11,325 nt of DNA from Cytophagales bacterium. GTDB lineage: Bacteria; Bacteroidota; Bacteroidia; Cytophagales; ES-bin-26. The notes beneath the pieces were generated by a model that was given only the letters and a program-made list of their open reading frames with translations, was not told the DNA's origin and searched no databases. Below are positions 6,301 through 11,325 of this stretch, piece after piece (position 1 is the first letter of the stretch; every line of letters starts with the position of its first letter). The position numbers and the translations under genes were made by a program. Location of the stretch: contig JACMKY010000029.1 of the NCBI GenBank assembly GCA_014379925.1, positions 1 to 11,325 of the forward strand. Reading direction: 5' to 3'.

Positions 6301-7346
6301 CAGATCTAAGTCGACTCGGAGAAAACGCGGACAGCAAGCCCAAATCGTTCTGGCAAAAGCCCGAGGGAATGACGGGAATGCTTTTTATCGGGGCCGCTGC
6401 CCTGGGCGGGTTCTGGTTGTTGGACCGATTCCTACCTACCCTCATCCGGCTGGCCGAAAATACCCTCTACCTGGCCGGGATGTTGGGGCTTCTCGCCATC
6501 CTGTTTTTCCTGCTCACCAACAAGGACATCCGTACGGGCTTTTTTTACCTGTTCAAGATGGCGATGCGCTCCGTCACCGGGGCCATCATCGAGCTCAATC
6601 CCATTGCCATCATGAAAATCTACATTCAGGATTTGAAGGAAAAGCGGGTAAAACTGAGCGAACAGATCGACGTGTTGGCGGGTCAGAAAGGAAAACTGGA
6701 TAAGAAAATCCAGGACAACAACGAAGCCATCCGGGATTTTTTCGCCCGGGCCAACAAGGCCAACAGCCTCGCTCACCAGGAGGGGATGACGGAGGCGGCT
6801 TCCCTGGCCACCATCGAAGGGGCGGGTTTGCAGGAGATGAACGAAAAACTGCTTCCCCTTCAGCAGAACATCACCAAAGTGCTGGCTTTTCTGGAAAAGG
6901 TGTACCGGAGTTCCGACTTCATCATCAAGCAGATGGAAATAAAAGTGAAGCTCAAGGAGGCCGAATACGAGATCGTCAAATCCAGTTCGGGCGCGCTGAG
7001 GTCCGCCCTGAGTGTCTTCAAGGGGGACCCCGACAAACGAATGATGTTCGACCGGTCGCTGGAGTACATTCAGGATGACATGGGGAAAAAACTGGGTGAA
7101 ATGAAACGGGCCATGGAACTGTCCATGGACTTCATCAACGGCGTTGACATCCAGACGGGGGTCAGCAACGACAAGGGCCTGGCGATGCTGGAGGCCTACA
7201 ACCGCGGCGAAGGCTTCTCCCTCGTGCTGGACGCCCAGCAGGGTCAATCCGCGCCGATTACGGGACCGATTACGGGACCGATTACGAGGCTCTCCTCCCG
7301 CGATTCCCGGGAATCTCCTAAGCCCCGCACCAACCTGCTGGAGTAG
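6297..7346 (+). CDS. Two-TM membrane protein with PspA/Vipp1-like coiled coil
   Basis: This is a 349-residue protein. A polar N-terminus is followed by two TM helices (about 25-43 and 56-74). Then NPIAIMKIYIQDLKEK (101-116), which resembles the NP...ireME segment at the head of the PspA/Vipp1 (ESCRT-III-like) coil, starts a long helical region (112-225). A further helical part (about 240-305) ends in a disordered tail with a Pro-Ile-Thr-Gly repeat (320-330). PspA and Vipp1 bind and remodel the inner membrane under stress. Here the TM pair would anchor the coil permanently, which differs from ordinary PspA. The PspA link rests on length, coil pattern and the NP motif only, so it is an inference. 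The start is set by a strong AGGAGG, and ATGA couples it to the first gene. The next gene starts 92 bp downstream. Confidence 0.8.
   Translation: MTDLSRLGENADSKPKSFWQKPEGMTGMLFIGAAALGGFWLLDRFLPTLIRLAENTLYLAGMLGLLAILFFLLTNKDIRTGFFYLFKMAMRSVTGAIIELNPIAIMKIYIQDLKEKRVKLSEQIDVLAGQKGKLDKKIQDNNEAIRDFFARANKANSLAHQEGMTEAASLATIEGAGLQEMNEKLLPLQQNITKVLAFLEKVYRSSDFIIKQMEIKVKLKEAEYEIVKSSSGALRSALSVFKGDPDKRMMFDRSLEYIQDDMGKKLGEMKRAMELSMDFINGVDIQTGVSNDKGLAMLEAYNRGEGFSLVLDAQQGQSAPITGPITGPITRLSSRDSRESPKPRTNLLE
7255..7286 (+). repeat. 12-bp tandem repeat inside the PspA-like gene
   Basis: CGATTACGGGAC occurs twice (7255-7266, 7267-7278) plus CGATTACG (7279-7286), encoding Pro-Ile-Thr-Gly units in the disordered C-terminal tail. 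As the unit is 12 bp, gain or loss of copies would keep the frame. Confidence 0.85.
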
Positions 7347-7438
7347 GGGTGCCGATGCCCATTCGCCAGGCAGTCATCAATCGGTTTATCTGCCCATCCT
7401 TAAATAGATCAATCAACCCGCACTCCCCTCAAACCGCC

Positions 7439-8458
7439 ATGAAAAACCTGACCATACCGGGAAGAATATTGATTACCCTCCTTTTCGTGGGGTTTTTGTA
7501 CGGCATCAAATGGTTGGTGCTCGACAGCGGCTACGTGCTCAATAAAGAAGCCAATCGGCCGGAAGTAACCCAGCAAAATGGGGCGCCTTACGCCCCCCCC
7601 TCCGAGTCCAACGCCCCGGCGGCCACGGCAACCCCCGTTAACCAGACCCAGCCGGGTTTCAACTACGCGCCGCCCGCCGTGGCGAATGGCAAACTGAAGG
7701 GCGTGGTGGAGCTGGGTGCCAGTGGTTTTAATTCGTTCATCATCAAAGTGGACGACCAGCGGAACTGGAAACTCGAAAAATCGGAATTCGGCAACAGCCT
7801 GGTGCTGGAAAATATGGCCACTGACGACGACATCCGGGCGGGCCTGAAGAAGTACATCGGCGGTATGCTGGATTTCGGGGTGAGCGGCAAAGACATTCAC
7901 TTCGTGGTGAGTTCGGGGGCGGCCAAGGCGGAAAACACCAATAAGATTTCCAGGGCCCTCAAGCAGCTCAACTACGTGGTGAACCAGGTCACGCCCGAGC
8001 AGGAAGGAACGCTGGGCCTGAAGACGGTTTTACCGGATGCCTACGCGCAAAATGCCTTCGTAGCGGACATCGGATCGGGCAACACCAAGATTTCCTGGAT
8101 GGAAAACGGCAAGGTAACCGCCTTGGAAAGCTACGGATCCAAATACTTCCAGGATCAGATCGATGGTCAGAAGGTATACGAAGCCGTGAGCGCCAAAGTC
8201 AAACAAATACCCCAAGCCCACCGAGCCACCTGTTTCATCATTGGCGGGATTCCTTTTGAAATGGCCAAAGAGGTTCGCCAGGGCAAGGAACGGTACACCG
8301 TGCTGAAAGCGCCCGGTGCCTACCAGCTGGAAAACGCCAAGTCCAAAGCGGGCATCAACATTTACAAAGCCATTGCCGATGGCACCGGTTGCCAGCAATT
8401 CGTTTTCGACTGGGATGCCAACTTCACCATCGGCTTCCTGCTGGATCTGCCCCTCTGA
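7439..8458 (+). CDS. Membrane-anchored Ppx/GppA-like (ASKHA-fold) protein
   Basis: This is a 339-residue protein. One hydrophobic helix (about 10-28) is followed by a Pro/Ala/Thr/Asn-rich linker (37-86) and a globular domain. The domain shows the two phosphate loops of the sugar kinase/Hsp70/actin fold: GVVELGASGFNSFII (88-102) and VADIGSGNTKISW (208-220). A VTPEQEG segment (184-190) sits where Ppx/GppA have their GEEEA motif, and FIIGGIPFE (266-274) resembles the later glycine motif. Ppx/GppA enzymes handle polyphosphate and (p)ppGpp; the activity here is unknown and the first loop is non-canonical (ELGASGF instead of DIGSNSxR). Pro-rich linkers after a signal anchor often face outward, which would place a nucleotide-type fold outside the cytoplasm, but Lys24 within the helix makes the topology uncertain. 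The ATG at 7439 is preferred; GTG 7349 and ATG 7355 are in frame but add unlike sequence. Confidence 0.78.
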   Translation: MKNLTIPGRILITLLFVGFLYGIKWLVLDSGYVLNKEANRPEVTQQNGAPYAPPSESNAPAATATPVNQTQPGFNYAPPAVANGKLKGVVELGASGFNSFIIKVDDQRNWKLEKSEFGNSLVLENMATDDDIRAGLKKYIGGMLDFGVSGKDIHFVVSSGAAKAENTNKISRALKQLNYVVNQVTPEQEGTLGLKTVLPDAYAQNAFVADIGSGNTKISWMENGKVTALESYGSKYFQDQIDGQKVYEAVSAKVKQIPQAHRATCFIIGGIPFEMAKEVRQGKERYTVLKAPGAYQLENAKSKAGINIYKAIADGTGCQQFVFDWDANFTIGFLLDLPL

Positions 8459-8662
8459 CGGGGCGGCCGGACGACCGTTTTCCGTCTAATCGATCGCTTA
8501 CTCAAGCGCCACCTCACTTTGTCGCTTTGCCAGAGAAGGGGAACCGACTGCTTACCTGAGCGCCATCTTGTCGGTTTATCTTACCTCTTGTAGAAAGCGG
8601 TGAATTCAGCGCTTGACGCATCCATCGATTTCATTAGCATTGGTTGTTATTTCGCCCAAGCG
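8459..8662. other. Spacer with an imperfect 19-bp direct repeat
   Basis: This lies between the Ppx/GppA-like gene and the YqiJ-like gene. GCTTACTCAAGCGCCACCT (8496-8514) recurs as GCTTACCTGAGCGCCATCT (8550-8568), 15 of 19 bases identical. Both copies are followed within a few bases by TGTCG and then a C/GTTT. The first copy contains a small CGCTT/AAGCG hairpin (8495-8508). The repeat could be a protein-binding site or a remnant of duplication. A promoter for the last two genes is possible but not visible. Confidence 0.5.
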
Positions 8663-9304
8663 ATGAAAGACCTCCTCGAACTGGCCTTTTCTCCCATTCA
8701 CTTTCCCCTCACCCTGTTGCTGCTGGCCATCCTGCTGTATTGGCTCACGGTGATCGTCGGCCTGCTCGACTTGAGCACGCTCGATTTCGACGTAAATGCC
8801 GACGGACACCTGGACAAGAACATTCACGTGGACCTGAAAACCAGGCGAAACGGACTCATTTGGTTGTCGTTCTTTCACTTGGGCAAAGTACCTTTCATGG
8901 TCTTTCTCAGCTTCCTGGTGTTATTCCTGTGGAGCGGTAGCATACTGGGAAATTATTACCTGGGCAATCAATCCGTGGCAGTTGCTGGCTTGCTCTTCAT
9001 TCCTAACCTGGTCATTGGTCTGTTGCTGACCAAGTTCGCTACCTTCCCGCTCATTCGCGTGTTTTCCGACGGCAAGAATGAATTCGAAACCAACCGCGAC
9101 GTCATCGGCCGGACCTGCGTCGTCTTGCTTTCCGCCACCAACCAGAAAGTGGGGCAGGCGGAAGTGACGTCGGCCTCCGGGGCACCCCTGCTGCTCACGG
9201 TAAGGACCACCGAAGATTCGCCCATCCGACGCGGCGAGAAAGGATTGGTCATCGACTACGACGATGCCTCCCATACCTACCTGATCGAACCATTCGACCC
9301 GTAG
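8663..9304 (+). CDS. YqiJ-like membrane protein with C-terminal OB fold
   Basis: This 213-residue protein resembles E. coli YqiJ, an NfeD-type partner of the flotillin YqiK. It has TM helices at about 13-36, 73-95 and 105-130. The segment SFFHLGKVPFMVFLSFL (about 69-85) parallels the LNIGRLPALVVL segment of YqiJ. The C-terminal part from about 147 (VIGRTCVVL, then a beta-rich region with GEKGLVIDYDD) fits the small OB domain of this family. The ATG at 8663 is chosen over an in-frame GTG at 8600, which adds 21 residues with no hydrophobic or family character. It directly precedes the flotillin gene (73 bp). Family knowledge says NfeD/YqiJ proteins act with flotillins in membrane microdomains, so the context supports the assignment. 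Confidence 0.85.
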   Translation: MKDLLELAFSPIHFPLTLLLLAILLYWLTVIVGLLDLSTLDFDVNADGHLDKNIHVDLKTRRNGLIWLSFFHLGKVPFMVFLSFLVLFLWSGSILGNYYLGNQSVAVAGLLFIPNLVIGLLLTKFATFPLIRVFSDGKNEFETNRDVIGRTCVVLLSATNQKVGQAEVTSASGAPLLLTVRTTEDSPIRRGEKGLVIDYDDASHTYLIEPFDP

Positions 9305-9325
9305 TCCCGGGAAATACGGACCGCT

Positions 9326-9344
9326 TTGCTTACCAGGAACACTG
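9326..9344 (+). repeat. TTGCTTACC-N5-CACTG intergenic module, copy 2
   Basis: TTGCTTACC (9326-9334) and CACTG (9340-9344) repeat the blocks and spacing of 2174-2192, about 7 kb away, between two genes of the other orientation. The copy leads directly into a 7-bp-periodic sequence. Confidence 0.45.
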
Positions 9345-9362
9345 GATACTGACTACTGATTT
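9342..9362 (+). repeat. Degenerate 7-bp repeat upstream of flotillin
   Basis: CTGGATA, CTGACTA and CTGATTT follow each other at 9342-9348, 9349-9355 and 9356-9362. It is a degenerate heptanucleotide array in the 73-bp spacer before the flotillin start. Confidence 0.4.
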
Positions 9363-9377
9363 TAAATTCACCACCCA

Positions 9378-11325
9378 ATGCTCACGAACCTTACCCTCGT
9401 CGTCGGTTTCATCGTTACCGTATTCCTGCTCGGTTTCCTGGCCCTCGTGGTCAGTTGTTACAAGAAAGTACCCCAGGGCAAGGCCCTCGTCCGCACGGGC
9501 TTCGGCGACCTGACGGTGCGCTTCAACGCCATGTTCGTCTTTCCCGTGCTGCACCAACTGGAGATCATGGACATTTCGCTGACGAGCGTGGAAATCAGCC
9601 GCACGGGCAAGGATGGCCTCATCTGCAAAGACAACCTGCGGGCTGACATCAAGGTGGTGTTCTTCGTGCGGGTGAACAAAACCAAGGAGGACGTGGAGAA
9701 AGTGGCCCAGGCCGTTGGCTGCGCCCGGGCTTCCGACCCCACGCTGCTGCGCAATCTGTTCGAGGCGAAGTTCTCGGAAGGCTTGAAAACGGTCGGCAAA
9801 CGGTTCGATTTCGTGGAACTGTACGATTCGCGCGAACGGTTCAAGCAGGAAATCCTGGAAGCGATCGGCCGCGACCTGAACGGCTACGTGCTCGACGATT
9901 GCGCCATCGATGACCTGGAGCAAACGCCCGTCACTTTCCTGAGCGAAGACAACATCCTGGATTCGGAAGGGATCAAGAAAATCGCGGACCTGACCGCCCA
10001 GCAGAAAATCAAAGCCAACCAGATCCGACGCGACGAACAGAAAATCATTACCAAGCAGAACGTGGAAGCCCGCGAAGCCATTCTCGAACTGGAACGCCAA
10101 CTGGCCGAGAAGGAGGAAAAGCAACGGCGGGAAGTGGCCGCCATCAAGTCCCGCGAGGAAGCCGAAACCAAGAAAATCGCTTCGGAAGAATTTATGAAGT
10201 CCGAGCAGGCACGAATTCGTACCGACGAGGAGTTGCAGATTGCCGAACAAAACAAGCAGCGGCAGGTGATTGTGGCCACCAAAGCCAAGGAAAAAACGGA
10301 GGTGGTGGAAACCGAGCGGGTGCACAAGGAAAAGCAATTGGAAGTAAACGAGCGGGAAAGGGTGGTTGAGCTGGCCCGTATTGAAAAGGAAAAATCCATT
10401 GAGGAGGAAAAGAAGAACATTCAGGATGTGATCCGGGAGCGCGTGATCGTGGAAAAAGCCGTGGTGGTGGAGGAGGAAAAAATCAAGGACACCCGCGCCT
10501 TCGCCCTGGCCGAACGCGACAAAGCCGTTGCCATCAAGCACGCCGAGAAACTGGCCGAGGAATCGCTGGTGCAGCAGATCAAATCGGCCGAAGCCGGCAA
10601 ACGCGCGGCGGAGCTCATGGCCGAGCAATCCATCATGCAGGCCAACGCCGACCGGCAGGTCGCCGACAAATCCGCCGAAGCGAAGAAGATTCTTGCCGAA
10701 GCCAAAACGGTTGAGAGCGCCGCGGCCGGCCTGGCCGAAGCCCGGGTGATGGAAGCCAAGTCGCTGGCCCACGAGAAACAAGGAATCGTGGAAGCCAACA
10801 TCATCGAGAAAAAAGCCATTGCCGACGCCCGGGGAATCGAGGCCAAAACCGCGGCCTTCGAAAAGCAGGGCCTGGCGGAAGCCAACGTGATGGAACAAAA
10901 AGGCAACGCCGAAGCCCGGATCATCGCCACCAAAGCGACCTCCGTAAGGGACCAGGGATTGGCCGAAGCCGAAGTGATGGAGAAAAAAGGACTGGCCGAA
11001 GCCCTGCGCATCGAAGCGCGCGCCAACGCCACCAAAAAACTCGACGGCGTGGGCAAGGAACACGAAGAATTCAAGCTCCGGCTCCAGCAGGTCACCGATA
11101 TTGAACTGGCGAAAATTCACATCCAGAAAGACATTGCCAACGCCCAGGCCAACGTCATTAGTGAAGCGTTGAAAGCCTCGCACATCAACATCGTGGGCGG
11201 CGAAACCATGTTTTACGAAAACATCATGGGCGCCATCACCAAGGGCAAATCCATTGACAGCTTCGTGAGCAACAGCGAGGTGGTGCAAGGGATGCAAAAA
11301 GCCCTGATGAATGGCAACGGCGATG
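9378..11325 (+). CDS. Flotillin (SPFH/band 7), YqiK-like, cut by the window edge
   Basis: The open frame runs from the ATG at 9378 to the right edge without a stop: 649 complete codons plus one base. Residues 5-27 are an N-terminal TM helix, followed by KKVPQGKALVRTG (29-41), the usual entry into the SPFH/PHB domain (to about 200, ending near QTPVTFLSED, 182-191). From about 205 to 560 it is a very charged Glu/Ala/Lys coiled coil, with a quasi-repeated part at 451-557 (GLAEARVMEAK, GLAEANVMEQK, GLAEAEVMEKK). A conserved C-terminal flotillin segment follows (VGGETMFYENIMG, 606-618). It is longer than Bacillus FloT (about 509) and resembles YqiK. Flotillins form oligomers that organise inner-membrane microdomains. 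There is no Shine-Dalgarno. A long open frame on the opposite strand (11297-9330) is Phe/His/Gly-rich and is only the complement of this coil. Confidence 0.95.
   Translation, partial: MLTNLTLVVGFIVTVFLLGFLALVVSCYKKVPQGKALVRTGFGDLTVRFNAMFVFPVLHQLEIMDISLTSVEISRTGKDGLICKDNLRADIKVVFFVRVNKTKEDVEKVAQAVGCARASDPTLLRNLFEAKFSEGLKTVGKRFDFVELYDSRERFKQEILEAIGRDLNGYVLDDCAIDDLEQTPVTFLSEDNILDSEGIKKIADLTAQQKIKANQIRRDEQKIITKQNVEAREAILELERQLAEKEEKQRREVAAIKSREEAETKKIASEEFMKSEQARIRTDEELQIAEQNKQRQVIVATKAKEKTEVVETERVHKEKQLEVNERERVVELARIEKEKSIEEEKKNIQDVIRERVIVEKAVVVEEEKIKDTRAFALAERDKAVAIKHAEKLAEESLVQQIKSAEAGKRAAELMAEQSIMQANADRQVADKSAEAKKILAEAKTVESAAAGLAEARVMEAKSLAHEKQGIVEANIIEKKAIADARGIEAKTAAFEKQGLAEANVMEQKGNAEARIIATKATSVRDQGLAEAEVMEKKGLAEALRIEARANATKKLDGVGKEHEEFKLRLQQVTDIELAKIHIQKDIANAQANVISEALKASHINIVGGETMFYENIMGAITKGKSIDSFVSNSEVVQGMQKALMNGNGD

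Noticed and set aside
9330..11297. 655-codon open frame on the minus strand opposite the flotillin
   Set aside because: Its Phe/His/Gly/Leu-rich content is the mirror of Glu/Lys/Ala codons in the flotillin coil. The plus strand has clear SPFH and flotillin features and is open to the window edge.

Overview
The window looks like chromosomal DNA from a Bacteroidota bacterium, most likely of the order Cytophagales. This is an inference from the moderately GC-rich coding sequence, the near absence of Shine-Dalgarno sequences, the capsule-assembly (Wzi-like) outer-membrane barrel and AT-rich spacers with short 7-bp repeats. No rRNA, tRNA, CRISPR array or complete mobile element was found.

Left part (1-4052), all on the minus strand. 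Reading from right to left: a Wzi-like outer-membrane beta-barrel (4052-2382), a 334-bp spacer, a small two-helix membrane protein with a cytosolic coil (2047-1670), gmhA (1662-1085) and an ABC transporter ATPase (1022-249). The gmhA gene (sedoheptulose-7-phosphate isomerase, first step of ADP-heptose synthesis for LPS/capsule) is broken. A segment of about 41 bp (1173-1213) lies inverted, so the missing family residues can be read on the plus strand, and about 7 bp are lost. The correct C-terminus, with the catalytic histidine, is still present but out of frame.

Middle (4125-5226), plus strand: uracil phosphoribosyltransferase (upp) followed after 16 bp by a small four-helix membrane protein. 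A 375-bp spacer follows.

Right part (5602-11325), plus strand: five genes that look like one membrane-organising module. They are (1) a soluble coiled-coil protein with an amphipathic N-terminus; (2) a two-TM protein with a PspA/Vipp1-like coiled coil, translationally coupled to the first; (3) a single-TM protein carrying a Ppx/GppA-like actin-fold (ASKHA) domain behind a Pro/Ala-rich linker; (4) a YqiJ-like membrane protein with a C-terminal OB fold; and (5) a long flotillin that runs off the right edge. Flotillin plus NfeD/YqiJ-type protein is a known pairing, and PspA-like proteins act in membrane stress. The combination with a membrane-tethered Ppx/GppA-like domain is the candidate undescribed system here.

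The spacers carry repeated short sequence: a TTGCTTACC-N5-CACTG module in two distant spacers, 7-bp tandem repeats in three spacers, and an imperfect direct repeat before the YqiJ-like gene.
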